Assembly: GCF_004359375.1 (NCBI RefSeq) | Contig: NZ_CP034726.1 | Location: 1,116,001 to 1,180,000, forward strand | Direction: 5' to 3' | DNA: 64,000 nt | From: Acetilactobacillus jinshanensis | Lineage (GTDB): Bacteria; Bacillota; Bacilli; Lactobacillales; Lactobacillaceae | Shown: positions 8,269-16,833 of the stretch, piece by piece | Position numbering within the stretch: position 1 is the first letter of the stretch | Layout of the letters: each line of letters starts with the position of its first letter | Position numbers and translations under genes: made by a program | The notes under the pieces: generated by a model | The model's input: only the letters and a program-made list of their open reading frames with translations | Database searches by the model: none | Told to the model about the DNA's origin: nothing

Positions 8269-9414
8269 TTAATGCTTACCGTGATAATTGTTGGTGCTCC
8301 AGAACTGGAAATAATCAGTTCTTAACGAACCATTATAAAGCTTTCGTCGCTTCGTGGCTCGTTGACCGTAATAATGTTCAAAATTAAGGTCACTGCTTAA
8401 GAAATACTTTGACCAACTAGTCATCGGTTTAAAGACGTTCCCTAAGGTTCGGTATAGCTTATGAACTTCAGCCGGCGTTTCCATTCGTTGACCATATGGT
8501 GGGTTAGAAACTACTACGCCATCGGTTAAATCAGTCTTAAAATCTTTAACGTCAAGTTGCTGAATGTGTAAGTCATCTAATAATCCCGCTTCAGCAGAAT
8601 TAATTTTGACGGCGTTAACCATCTTCGGATCAATATCTGACGCAAAAATTTGAACAGGCTGCTTAGGTTTAGCTGCGGCTTTAGCTTGTTCACGAATTTC
8701 TTCAATTCGTTTTGGATTAATCCATTCCCACTTTTCAAAAGTGAAATGACGGTTTAATCCTGGGGCCATGTGCTTACCCATTAACGCAGCTTCAATCGGA
8801 ATCGTTCCGGATCCACACATTGGATCAACGAACGGCATTGTTTTAGAATGCCAGTCGGTCAATTCAATTAATGCAGCAGCCATGTTTTCCTTCAACGGTG
8901 CGGGCCCTTTTAAGATCTTATAGCCTCGTTTAAAAAGACTGGGACCGGTGGTATCCAACGTCAGACGAACCATATTTTTACGAACGGATACTTCTAACGG
9001 GTATACGGGACCCGTTTCTGGTAGACGGCTTCGACGGTGGTAGACATGACCGATTTTTTTAGCAATGGCCTTTTTAACTACCGCCTGAACGTCAGGGGTA
9101 CTGTGTAACTGTGATTTAACAGAAACTCCTTCAACCGGGAATGTCGCATTCATTGGTAGATAACGATCCCAGGCTAAGCTATAAGTTTTATTAAATAATT
9201 CATCAAATGTCTTAGCTGGAAATTCACCAATTAAGATTTTGACTCGATCAGCGGCTCGTAACCATAGATTAGTTTTGACGACGTCATCTAACGTTCCATC
9301 AAATAAAACTCGGCCATTTTGAATTTGAGTTTGATAGCCTAATTGCTGAAGTTCCTTACCAACGACGGATTCAATTCCAGCAGCTGCTGTAGCAACGAGA
9401 TGAAATTTTTGCAC
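8269..9414 (-). CDS. ypsC: THUMP-domain class I SAM-dependent RNA methyltransferase (RlmL/YpsC type)
   Basis: A 381-residue protein with an N-terminal ferredoxin-like/THUMP RNA-binding part (residues about 1-160) and a Rossmann methyltransferase domain. Motif I is 'DPMCGSGTIPIEAALMG', followed by 'ASDIDPKMVNAVKINSAEAG', and the catalytic NPPY is in 'VVSNPPYGQRM'. In Bacillus and lactobacilli this gene lies beside rnpB and gpsB exactly as here. Members methylate guanine N2 in 23S rRNA; the exact target is inferred from the family. Confidence 0.9.
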   Translation of the reverse strand: MQKFHLVATAAAGIESVVGKELQQLGYQTQIQNGRVLFDGTLDDVVKTNLWLRAADRVKILIGEFPAKTFDELFNKTYSLAWDRYLPMNATFPVEGVSVKSQLHSTPDVQAVVKKAIAKKIGHVYHRRSRLPETGPVYPLEVSVRKNMVRLTLDTTGPSLFKRGYKILKGPAPLKENMAAALIELTDWHSKTMPFVDPMCGSGTIPIEAALMGKHMAPGLNRHFTFEKWEWINPKRIEEIREQAKAAAKPKQPVQIFASDIDPKMVNAVKINSAEAGLLDDLHIQQLDVKDFKTDLTDGVVVSNPPYGQRMETPAEVHKLYRTLGNVFKPMTSWSKYFLSSDLNFEHYYGQRATKRRKLYNGSLRTDYFQFWSTNNYHGKH

Positions 9415-9460
9415 CGATTTTCACCTTACGATCTAATTTTTTAAATATTTAATCGACTTA

Positions 9461-9490
9461 ACAAAAAAGGTGAGAGCATAAGCCCTCACC
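9461..9490 (-). terminator. Terminator downstream of rnpB
   Basis: On the minus strand, GGTGAGGGC / GCTCTCACC forms a strong short-loop stem followed by TTTTTTGT, 14 nt after the 3' end of the RNase P RNA. Confidence 0.9.
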
Positions 9491-9503
9491 CTTTCCTGAT
9501 GAC

Positions 9504-9900
9504 ATAAATTCCTATAAGCCACGTTTCGTACTCACATGAAATGTCAGGTCAAATCATATGAGCAGTAATCATCTATCTATCGCATCATAAATATGATGCG
9601 GTCCCCACGCTTGGTTCATTTTCCGTGCGTGAAGCTCCTCTACCGAAAATTTGAGTTCTCCGCTCGAGGGGTTTACCGCGTTCCATTCGATTGGATTTCT
9701 CCAATGTTTCGTCACTGTGGCACTTTTCAGGAGTATTAAAGCATAGCAGAACCTTAGCTTGTTTCTCCGCCGTAGTCACTAATAAAAGTGATTCACCGGT
9801 TTATTTTTTCACCGATCACGAACACTACAAGCATCTCAGCTTGTGCGAGAGTGGACTTTCCTCACCCAGCAAAAGCTAGGCGCGATTACTCAGAATTTAT
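9504..9900 (-). ncRNA. rnpB: RNase P RNA, bacterial class B
   Basis: About 397 nt on the minus strand, matching the size of the Bacillus-type RNA. Terminal helix P1 pairs 9893-9900 with 9504-9511. The hallmark 'GAGGAAAGTCCACTCTCGC' is at about 9850-9870, followed by 'AAGCTGAGATGCTTGTAGTG', the J11/12-type 'GGCGGAGAAACAAGCTAAGG', and the 3' 'GAGTACGAAACGTGGCTTAT' segment of the conserved core. It lies between gpsB and the THUMP methyltransferase, the standard Firmicutes locus. Open frames overlapping it are not genes. Confidence 0.95.
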
Positions 9901-9924
9901 GCCTATGTATTAATTTAATTTATC

Positions 9925-10320
9925 TTAAAATTGGTCAGAATTATGATTTTGATTCATGTTTGAACCAAAAACGTGATTTTCTAAATTAGATAACCGCTTT
10001 AAGATATTAATATAAGTAGCGTTATCAGGCTGAGCCGCAGAACTCTGTGGCTGACGATCCTGATTTTGATCCCGCGTTTGAGCCATTTGAGGGGAAGCTA
10101 CGTTATTATTAACGGTAGCTCCAGACTTAGTTAACTGATCAACCTTAGTTCGTAATTGATCATTTTCGTCTTGTAATTGTTGAATCGTCTTATCAAAAGT
10201 TTCGTAATCACGAATAACCATATCCAAGAAGCTATCAACATCGGTAGGATCATAACCCCTCATTTTTTGTTTAAAATCTTTTTGGAGAATATCTTTTGGA
10301 GTAAAATGAATCTTTCCCAT
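9925..10320 (-). CDS. gpsB: GpsB, cell-division/peptidoglycan coordination protein
   Basis: GpsB is a DivIVA-like septal adaptor that couples penicillin-binding proteins to division. It has 131 residues. The N-terminal DivIVA-type domain shows 'IHFTPKDILQKDFKQKMRGYDPTDVDSFLDMVIRDYE' as overlapping short blocks, then a coiled coil (about 40-67). A low-complexity Asn/Gln/Ser linker (70-100) leads to the C-terminal trimerisation helix ('ILKRLSNLENHVF'). It lies next to rnpB and ypsA as in other lactobacilli. Confidence 0.95.
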   Translation of the reverse strand: MGKIHFTPKDILQKDFKQKMRGYDPTDVDSFLDMVIRDYETFDKTIQQLQDENDQLRTKVDQLTKSGATVNNNVASPQMAQTRDQNQDRQPQSSAAQPDNATYINILKRLSNLENHVFGSNMNQNHNSDQF

Positions 10321-10363
10321 ATCTAATTACACCTCAACTCAAACACGTTTAGAACAACGCCTA

Positions 10364-10960
10364 TTATAACAAATGTTGCTTATGTTGCAAATCTTTTTTG
10401 TGATTTTCTCGATAAACTATCTCATATTCATTCGCAGCGTCCTGTAAATCATCCATGGTAATCGTGGTCACAGGATAATTATGCCGCTTAGCATACCTTT
10501 GAATCTGGGCATAGTCATACTTGGTCTTCCCAGGATACTCAGGGTCATAGATCAAAAGTGCCGCATCGGTATGGGTCAGCATGAAATTTTGATAATTAAA
10601 AAGTTGCTGTGGTGATGAATAATCTGAGTTATTGACTGGACGCGAAAAGTCAGCCCTTTTAATCGTTTGCTTCATTCGAAGCTGATTCCGATCGTTCCAA
10701 TGCTGACCAAAATTGGTGAACGGCAGCATTACCGCAATCTGGTATTCATGCGTATACTTCTTTTTTAATTTTGAAGCAACGTCAACAAACCACTGTTCAA
10801 CACCTAGTTGAGCACCCGTAATGAACCAGGTGAAACCATTGATCACGGCTTGTGAGATCTGATCCTTTAGGACTGATTTGATTATCTTTACTTTTGGATC
10901 GTCATCCTTGAAAACGCCTAATTCATAACTGCGGTATCCAGTCACCCATAATCTTTTCAC
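10364..10960 (-). CDS. ypsA: YpsA / DUF1273 family SLOG-domain protein
   Basis: A 198-residue protein with 'LWVTGYRSYELGVF' at the N terminus, 'WFITGAQLGVEQWFVDVASKLK' in the middle and 'DAALLIYDPEYPGKTKY' toward the end, all typical of the DUF1273/YpsA family. The SLOG fold is predicted to bind a nucleotide-like ligand. In Bacillus and Staphylococcus YpsA affects cell division, and the gpsB neighbourhood fits that. The molecular activity is unknown. Confidence 0.88.
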   Translation of the reverse strand: MKRLWVTGYRSYELGVFKDDDPKVKIIKSVLKDQISQAVINGFTWFITGAQLGVEQWFVDVASKLKKKYTHEYQIAVMLPFTNFGQHWNDRNQLRMKQTIKRADFSRPVNNSDYSSPQQLFNYQNFMLTHTDAALLIYDPEYPGKTKYDYAQIQRYAKRHNYPVTTITMDDLQDAANEYEIVYRENHKKDLQHKQHLL

Positions 10961-11068
10961 ATCATCATCAGCTTTCTACATATATTATAATGATAAACCA
11001 GTTTCCATATTATTTGGACACTTGGTATAATGTTTTTAAATAGACCTTTATAAACTCCATATAAGAAG

Positions 11069-11683
11069 ATGACAATAACGAAAATTAATTATCCGAATGG
11101 AATGGGTTATTCTCGTTATCATCCCCAGCATCTTAATCATAAACATCGTTTGACGACCTTTGGTGATCGTGGGATGTCGCTTGAACATGAAATCAACAAG
11201 AGTAACGCCTACTACCTCGCCAAAGGAATCGCCGTGGTTCACAAAAAGCCCACTCCGATTTCGATCGTTAAGGTTGATTACCCAAAACGAAGTGCCGCCG
11301 TTATTCGAGAAGCGTACTTTAGTAAGGCTTCAACAACTGATTACAACGGTGTCTATAAAGGGCATTACATTGATTTCGATGCTAAGGAAACTAAGAACAA
11401 AACTGCGTTTCCGCTCCGCAATTTTCACCGTCATCAGGTTGAACATATGCGTGAATGTGTTCGCCAGGGTGGAATTTGTTTCGGCCTTATTAAATTCGTA
11501 AAAACTAACGAAATTTACGTCTTTAAAGCAACTGATTTGTTTTCTTATTGGGACGCCCAATATCATGGCGGCCGAAAATCAATTCCAAAAAAGGTGATTG
11601 ACCAGCGAGGTTACAAGATCCCCTATCGGCTTGAACCTCTCATACCGTATTTAGATGGTGTTAATAAAATTATTCATATCTAA
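11069..11683 (+). CDS. recU: RecU Holliday junction resolvase
   Basis: RecU, 204 residues, cuts four-way junctions during recombination and chromosome segregation. The catalytic segment 'STTDYNGVYKGHYIDFDAKETKNKTAFPL' (described in parts: Asp of TTDY, then the D-x-K centre) matches the family, but the usual Glu of the ExK motif is Asp (FDAK). That conservative change may be normal in this clade. 'GMSLEHEINKSN' and 'HRHQVEHM' are also conserved. It is followed 36 bp later by pbp1A, the usual recU-pbp1A pair. The start has only a weak Shine-Dalgarno and a few residues of uncertainty. Confidence 0.93.
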   Translation: MTITKINYPNGMGYSRYHPQHLNHKHRLTTFGDRGMSLEHEINKSNAYYLAKGIAVVHKKPTPISIVKVDYPKRSAAVIREAYFSKASTTDYNGVYKGHYIDFDAKETKNKTAFPLRNFHRHQVEHMRECVRQGGICFGLIKFVKTNEIYVFKATDLFSYWDAQYHGGRKSIPKKVIDQRGYKIPYRLEPLIPYLDGVNKIIHI

Positions 11684-11719
11684 TTTGTCTAAACAGACAA
11701 AAAAGGAGATCCATTTTAT

Positions 11720-14020
11720 ATGAAACCTGAAACGAGAGTTCAGGCGCGTGAGATGGCTGAAGAGTCAGACCACAAACCTAAACTGTTTAAAAAGATCTTT
11801 CTGGGTATTCTAGCGGTCATCGTTTTGTTCTTGATCCTGGGTACTTGTTTGTTCTTTTTCTATGTTGCAAGCGCACCTAAAGTCACTACGGCCGCCCTAT
11901 CTAGTAATAATTCGACTAAGATTTACGACGCCAACGGTCACATTATTTCACGCTTAGGTGCCCAAAATCGACAGTATGCATCCGCTAAACAAATTCCTAA
12001 ACAGTTAAAGGATGCGATTACTTCAACTGAAGATCGTCACTTCTATAAAAATCATGGTGTCGATCCAGTTCGTACCGCTAAAGCCGCTTTTGCTGATTTA
12101 ACCGGTTCAAAGTTAGGTTTGCAAGGTGGTAGTACGTTAACTCAGCAGTTGGTTAAATTATCTGTATTCTCAACTGCCGCTTCAGACCGAACGTTAAAAC
12201 GTAAGGCCCAAGAAGCTTGGTTAGCCCTAAAGGTTGATCACCGTTATCCAAAATATAAGATCATGGAATACTACGTTAACAAGGTCTACATGGGTAACAA
12301 CGCCTACGGAATGAAGACTGCTGCCGAATTCTACTACAACAAACCGCTTAATAAGTTGAACCTTCCAGAAACGGCTCTGCTTGCCGGGATGCCACAGTCA
12401 CCATCTTTGTATAATCCATATGTTTATCCAAAGTACGCTACTCAGCGTCGTAACCGAGTTTTGATCTCAATGTATAATAATCATAAGATCAGTAAGACTC
12501 AGGAACGCCAAGCTGCCGCCACACCGATCAAACAAGGATTAGCTAAGACTCATCCAAACGCCAATATCAATGATAAGCATGAAAAAGTTATCGATGCCTA
12601 CTTAAAGCAGACCATTCAGGAATTACAGGCTCACAAATATAAGTTACATTCCGGTTTAAAGGTCTACACCAATTTGAACTATGCCGACCAGAAGAAACTT
12701 TATAATTTAGCCAATAAGAATGGCGGTAAAGTTGGCTTTCCTAACAATGCATTCCAGATTGGAGCGGCTATGGTTGACGCCAAGAACGGTAAGATCAACG
12801 CCATGTTAGGTGGCCGTAAGCAGACCGTTCCGTTTGGCTTTAACCGTGCCGTTCGTACCGACCGTTCCAGTGGTTCCACAATGAAGCCGTTAATGGACTA
12901 TGGCCCTGCAATTCAATATGATTACTTCCCAACTTATCAACCTGTTCAAGATACGCCATATACGTACCCTGGCACTGACATTAAATTAAAGGACTTTGAT
13001 GATAAGTACGAAGGTAACATTACGATGCGCCGAGCCTTAGTTGAATCTCGTAACATTCCAGCCATCAGAACGCTTCATCACGTTGGAATTGGCCACGCCA
13101 CTAAGTTCTTAAAAGGCTTAGGGATGACGTTCAACCAAAAGCTACAGTTACAAAACGGGATTGGTGCTTACATTTCACCATTACAGGAAGCCGCTGCCTA
13201 CTCAGCATTCTCTAACGGTGGAATCTATCACCGTCCATACACTATCAACAAAGTTGTTGAACCCGATGGTCAGGCTCATCATTTTAAGAGTCATGGGCAC
13301 CGCGCAATGTCACCAGCAACCGCCTTTATGATGACTAATATGCTTAAAGGTGTCATCACCGATCCTAAAGGTTCTGGTACCGCCGCTAAGATTAATGGCT
13401 TAAACGAAGCTGGTAAGACTGGTACTACTCAATACCCATCCAGTTTCCATGGCAGTCTTCCTGGTTATGCCGCAATGGATTCATGGTTCACCGGTTATAC
13501 CAAGAACTATGCCCTATCGATCTGGACCGGTTATGATCATCAGATGAAACCAGGTCATTACGTTAGCGGTTCGGAAGTCAATATTGCCCAAAACTTCTAT
13601 AAGTACGCAATGCAATACGCTCAGCGTAACAAGCCGAACGAAGACTGGACTCAACCAAGCGACGTTGGCAGTATCCAGCGTGATGGCCGAACCGAATACT
13701 ATGTAGTTGGTCATCCTGGTGATGCTCAAGCTAAGACTAATGATTCGTCTAGTAAGGCCGCTAAGACCAGTGATACTAACAAAGATAAGAAAGATAATTC
13801 TAGAAACTCTGATTCTAGTTCTTCCAGTTCAACTGAAAACCATAAGACTTCTTCTGGTAACAACGGTTCTGGAAATAATGATAAATCAAGTTCTAGTAAG
13901 TCTAACGATACTGACGTACCGAAGGGTAAAGCTTCAACAAACAGTACCCAGAATTCAAGTCAGCCTCAAGCTAAGAACAGTCAAAACAGCAATGCTTCTA
14001 GCACGTCACAACCAAGTTAA
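11720..14020 (+). CDS. pbp1A: Class A penicillin-binding protein 1A (glycosyltransferase + transpeptidase)
   Basis: A 766-residue bifunctional murein synthase. A cytosolic tail and one membrane anchor (about 25-50) precede the GT51 domain with 'TSTEDRHFYKNHGVDPVR' and 'QGGSTLTQQLVKL'. The transpeptidase domain carries the active-site Ser in 'SGSTMKP', the SxN-like 'SRN' and 'KTGTT'. The C-terminal ~110 residues are a Ser/Asn/Lys-rich low-complexity tail, common in lactobacillar PBP1A. The Shine-Dalgarno AAAAGGAGA precedes the ATG. It pairs with recU and ends at a shared terminator with dnaD. Confidence 0.96.
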   Translation: MKPETRVQAREMAEESDHKPKLFKKIFLGILAVIVLFLILGTCLFFFYVASAPKVTTAALSSNNSTKIYDANGHIISRLGAQNRQYASAKQIPKQLKDAITSTEDRHFYKNHGVDPVRTAKAAFADLTGSKLGLQGGSTLTQQLVKLSVFSTAASDRTLKRKAQEAWLALKVDHRYPKYKIMEYYVNKVYMGNNAYGMKTAAEFYYNKPLNKLNLPETALLAGMPQSPSLYNPYVYPKYATQRRNRVLISMYNNHKISKTQERQAAATPIKQGLAKTHPNANINDKHEKVIDAYLKQTIQELQAHKYKLHSGLKVYTNLNYADQKKLYNLANKNGGKVGFPNNAFQIGAAMVDAKNGKINAMLGGRKQTVPFGFNRAVRTDRSSGSTMKPLMDYGPAIQYDYFPTYQPVQDTPYTYPGTDIKLKDFDDKYEGNITMRRALVESRNIPAIRTLHHVGIGHATKFLKGLGMTFNQKLQLQNGIGAYISPLQEAAAYSAFSNGGIYHRPYTINKVVEPDGQAHHFKSHGHRAMSPATAFMMTNMLKGVITDPKGSGTAAKINGLNEAGKTGTTQYPSSFHGSLPGYAAMDSWFTGYTKNYALSIWTGYDHQMKPGHYVSGSEVNIAQNFYKYAMQYAQRNKPNEDWTQPSDVGSIQRDGRTEYYVVGHPGDAQAKTNDSSSKAAKTSDTNKDKKDNSRNSDSSSSSSTENHKTSSGNNGSGNNDKSSSSKSNDTDVPKGKASTNSTQNSSQPQAKNSQNSNASSTSQPS

Positions 14021-14040
14021 GATTTGTTGAATGATAATAA

Positions 14041-14076
14041 AAAATGCCAGCTAACTTAATTGTTAGCTGGCATTTT
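14041..14076. terminator. Bidirectional terminator between pbp1A and dnaD
   Basis: A perfect 15-bp stem (14041-14055 with 14062-14076), AAAATGCCAGCTAAC / GTTAGCTGGCATTTT, has a 6-nt loop and sits between convergent genes. Confidence 0.93.
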
Positions 14077-14096
14077 ATTTTACTTTGATATAGAAA

Positions 14097-14822
14097 TTAA
14101 ATCTTAAAGATTGGAATATCGGGACCCTTTTGATCATTAGTGGGATGATTGTTGAGACGATGCTGATTCTTTTCCTGATTAATAGCGTTCTGTAACGCCT
14201 GCGGAGTCCGAATGTTACGATTTTCCCAACTGTTAAGAATTCGATCAATGTAGCGGAGGTTATAGACCTGACTTAAAACGGCTTCCCGTAAAGCTAACAC
14301 AATCATTTTTGGTGAATAATGATCATCAGTCATCCAACCATCGATCGTCTGCGCTTCCATCGGTGACAGGTCACGCCCAAATTCTTTAGCAATCGTCCTA
14401 AAAACTTGGTCTCGGGCGGAAACGGTAACTGAATTAGTGTTAGTCCGGCTAATATTGTTTAGCGACCAGTTTTCATTATTATCCTGATTGCTATGACTTA
14501 ATTGATCTAGTTTCTGGTACATCAAAGAAAAGTCATAGGCATCCGTTTCATGATGATCTTCATCTTGAGTAGTGTTGATCGTCATTAACTTCTTTTGGAT
14601 CAGTTTGTGTAAAATCTCATAAACCTGATTTTTAGAAAATCCAGTGGACTTAATCAATGAATTGACGTCCGGGAACTTAATTCCTTCGTCGGAGTAACGT
14701 TTAATCTGTAAATACATTACTAATTCATTAGGGTTCATATTCAGTTTCGTAAAGTTGGAAAGTAGATAATTGGAAATGGTCGTCTGGCCGTTCTCAATTA
14801 ATTTAAGCGCAAATGAATCCAT
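14097..14822 (-). CDS. dnaD: DnaD-family primosome component
   Basis: DnaD, 241 residues, helps load the replicative helicase at origins and restart sites. An N-terminal winged helix (about 30-85, 'NELVMYLQIKRYSDEG', 'VNSLIKSTGFSKNQVYEILHKLIQKKLM') is followed by the C-terminal DDBH2 domain ('FRTIAKEFGRDLSPMEAQTIDGWM', 'ALREAVLSQVYNLRYIDRILNSWENR'), ending with the conserved YIDRILxxW. It lies downstream of asnS. The nth gene commonly found immediately downstream in relatives is absent; pbp1A ends 77 bp away. Confidence 0.94.
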   Translation of the reverse strand: MDSFALKLIENGQTTISNYLLSNFTKLNMNPNELVMYLQIKRYSDEGIKFPDVNSLIKSTGFSKNQVYEILHKLIQKKLMTINTTQDEDHHETDAYDFSLMYQKLDQLSHSNQDNNENWSLNNISRTNTNSVTVSARDQVFRTIAKEFGRDLSPMEAQTIDGWMTDDHYSPKMIVLALREAVLSQVYNLRYIDRILNSWENRNIRTPQALQNAINQEKNQHRLNNHPTNDQKGPDIPIFKI

Positions 14823-14854
14823 GTTAATCCCTTCTCATCCGTGATGTTGGGTAC

Positions 14855-14889
14855 AAAAAAGAGCAGCTATAAAACGGCCGCCCTTTTTT
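14855..14889. terminator. Terminator between asnS and dnaD
   Basis: Stem 14861-14867 with 14877-14883 (GAGCAGC / GCCGCCC, with G-U pairs) is flanked by A6 on the left and T6 on the right. On the minus strand it follows asnS and partly insulates dnaD. Confidence 0.65.
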
Positions 14890-14905
14890 ATAAAATTAAT
14901 GATTT

Positions 14906-16201
14906 TTATGGGTGTAAACGATTTAGAAGACGTGGGAATGGAATACATTCACGAACGTGGTCTTCTAACGTAATCCAGGTTAAGAATCGTTCTAAGCCCA
15001 TTCCGAATCCGGAATGCGGAACACTGCCGTACTTACGTAAGTCTAAATACCAGTCATAAGACTTTTCGTTTAAGCCATACTTCTTAATCTGTTTCTTTAA
15101 GTAGTTATAGTCAGTAGCACGTTCAGAGCCACCGATAATTTCACCATAACCTTCAGGTGCTAATAAGTCGGCACAGATTACTAACTTATCATCATCCGGA
15201 TCAGGCTTCATGTAGAACGGCTTAGCGGACTTAGGATAGTTCATAACAAAGACCGGTCGTTTGTATTGATCAGCTAAGAATGATTCTTCTGGAGAACCAA
15301 AACCATTACCCCACTTAAAGTCCAAGCCACCTTTATGAAGCATCTTAACGGCTTCATTATAGGTGATACGAGGATAAGGTAACTTAGTATAAGCCTTTAA
15401 AGTATCAACGTTACGACCTAATAACTTTAATTCGTACTGACAGTTATCAATGATACTTTGGACTAAGTATGCGATGTACTGTTCTTGAATCTTTAAACTT
15501 TGATCCTGATGACAAAATGCCATTTCTGGTTCGATCATCCAGAATTCAGTTAAATGACGACGGGTCTTTGATTTTTCAGCTCGGAATGTCGGGCCAAATG
15601 AATAGACACGACCGAATGCTTCAGCGCCGGCTTCTTCATATAACTGACCACTTTGGGATAAGTAAGCATCGTGATCAAAGTATTCAGTATGGAATAAATG
15701 AGTAGTACCTTCAGGTGCGTTAGCGGTAAAGATTGGAGCGTCAAATTGAACAAAGCCGTGTTTGTGGAAGAAACGATACGTAGCACGTTTAACTTCGTCT
15801 CGAATCTTTAAAACGGCAAATGGACGACGGGATCTGATCCATAAATGACGATGATCCAAAAGGAAGTCAATCCCATGATCCTTTGGTGTGATCGGGTAAT
15901 TTTCAGCCTTTTGAATTACATCGATGTCCTTGACCTGCATTTCGTAACCGAAGTGAGATCTCTTATCTTCATCGATCGTACCCGTTACCCACATACTAGT
16001 TTCTTGACCGATATGTTTAGCAACGTCCATTAATTTAGCGGAAACGTTTTTCTGGTTAACGACTCCCTGGAAGAAAGCAGTTCCATCACGTAACTGTAAG
16101 AATACAATCTTTCCACTTGATCTTCTATCTGTTAGCCAAACACCAATTTTGACGGTTTCGCCAACATGATCTTTAGCGTCTGCAATATGAATTTGTTTCA
16201 A
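14906..16201 (-). CDS. asnS: Asparaginyl-tRNA synthetase
   Basis: A class IIb synthetase of 431 residues charging tRNA-Asn. The N-terminal OB-fold anticodon-binding domain ('[25 protein letters not shown]') precedes the catalytic domain. Motif 2 is around '[25 protein letters not shown]', and motif 3 is '[13 protein letters not shown]'. No T-box leader is present upstream (54-bp gap to tseB). The operon order dinG-tseB-asnS-dnaD matches Bacillales/Lactobacillales, without aspB. Confidence 0.97.
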   Translation of the reverse strand: MKQIHIADAKDHVGETVKIGVWLTDRRSSGKIVFLQLRDGTAFFQGVVNQKNVSAKLMDVAKHIGQETSMWVTGTIDEDKRSHFGYEMQVKDIDVIQKAENYPITPKDHGIDFLLDHRHLWIRSRRPFAVLKIRDEVKRATYRFFHKHGFVQFDAPIFTANAPEGTTHLFHTEYFDHDAYLSQSGQLYEEAGAEAFGRVYSFGPTFRAEKSKTRRHLTEFWMIEPEMAFCHQDQSLKIQEQYIAYLVQSIIDNCQYELKLLGRNVDTLKAYTKLPYPRITYNEAVKMLHKGGLDFKWGNGFGSPEESFLADQYKRPVFVMNYPKSAKPFYMKPDPDDDKLVICADLLAPEGYGEIIGGSERATDYNYLKKQIKKYGLNEKSYDWYLDLRKYGSVPHSGFGMGLERFLTWITLEDHVRECIPFPRLLNRLHP

Positions 16202-16255
16202 TTCGGGTTCCCTCCAATACTTAGTGCTTTAAGTATAACATTTCTAAAGTTTTCT

Positions 16256-16768
16256 TTATACATTAGTTATAAGCTGTAGTGATTTACCGGTGCTGTATTT
16301 AAAAGTATGGTAGCAAAGTTGTTTATTATGATTTTCATAGCTAGCGATCCATACGGTTTTACCATTAAAGATCGCTGGTGCGACACTAATGATTTTACGG
16401 GCGTGATCCTGAACCCTAACTCGATTCATAATTGCTGATCGACTAACCCCGCTGTTAATTGAAACGGTACGCACTAATTTATGGTGCTTATTCATAATCA
16501 CGTACATCTTTTTATCACGCTTGTTGGGTCCACCAATGGTGTAATACGTATGATTAAGATCACTCATGTAAAAACTGTTAGCACGTTTAATGCCTTCAGT
16601 TTTCTGAGCGGTATTAAATGATTGGACCCGAGCTTGACGCATCGGTCGCTGAGCGATAAACAGCATAATGATTAAGCCGATGATGATGACTAAAACAACG
16701 ATGGAGATTGACTTTAATAATTTTCGGTCACGCTGTTTACGCAACGTTTCCGCTTGCATAATTCTCAC
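16256..16768 (-). CDS. tseB: TseB/YpmB-like membrane-anchored cell-wall elongation factor
   Basis: A 170-residue protein with a short basic N terminus, one membrane segment (about 19-43, 'SISIVVLVIIIGLIIMLFIA') and an extracytoplasmic domain ending 'KYSTGKSLQLITNV', as in DUF5590/YpmB proteins. TseB of Bacillus interacts with PBP2A during elongation. The start is GTG, placed 6 nt after AAGGAAG. Identification rests mainly on synteny between dinG and asnS, architecture and length. Confidence 0.82.
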   Translation of the reverse strand: MRIMQAETLRKQRDRKLLKSISIVVLVIIIGLIIMLFIAQRPMRQARVQSFNTAQKTEGIKRANSFYMSDLNHTYYTIGGPNKRDKKMYVIMNKHHKLVRTVSINSGVSRSAIMNRVRVQDHARKIISVAPAIFNGKTVWIASYENHNKQLCYHTFKYSTGKSLQLITNV

Positions 16769-16833
16769 GATGAACTTCCTTAAATAACATGATTTAGTGC
16801 CGATAAAAATATTATATCAAATCTGGGTTAAAA

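Noticed and set aside
9585-9879. Two 62-64-codon open frames on opposite strands
   Set aside because: Both lie wholly inside the RNase P RNA gene and encode no recognisable protein.
16202-16255. T-box riboswitch before asnS
   Set aside because: The gap is 54 bp and contains no T-box sequence.
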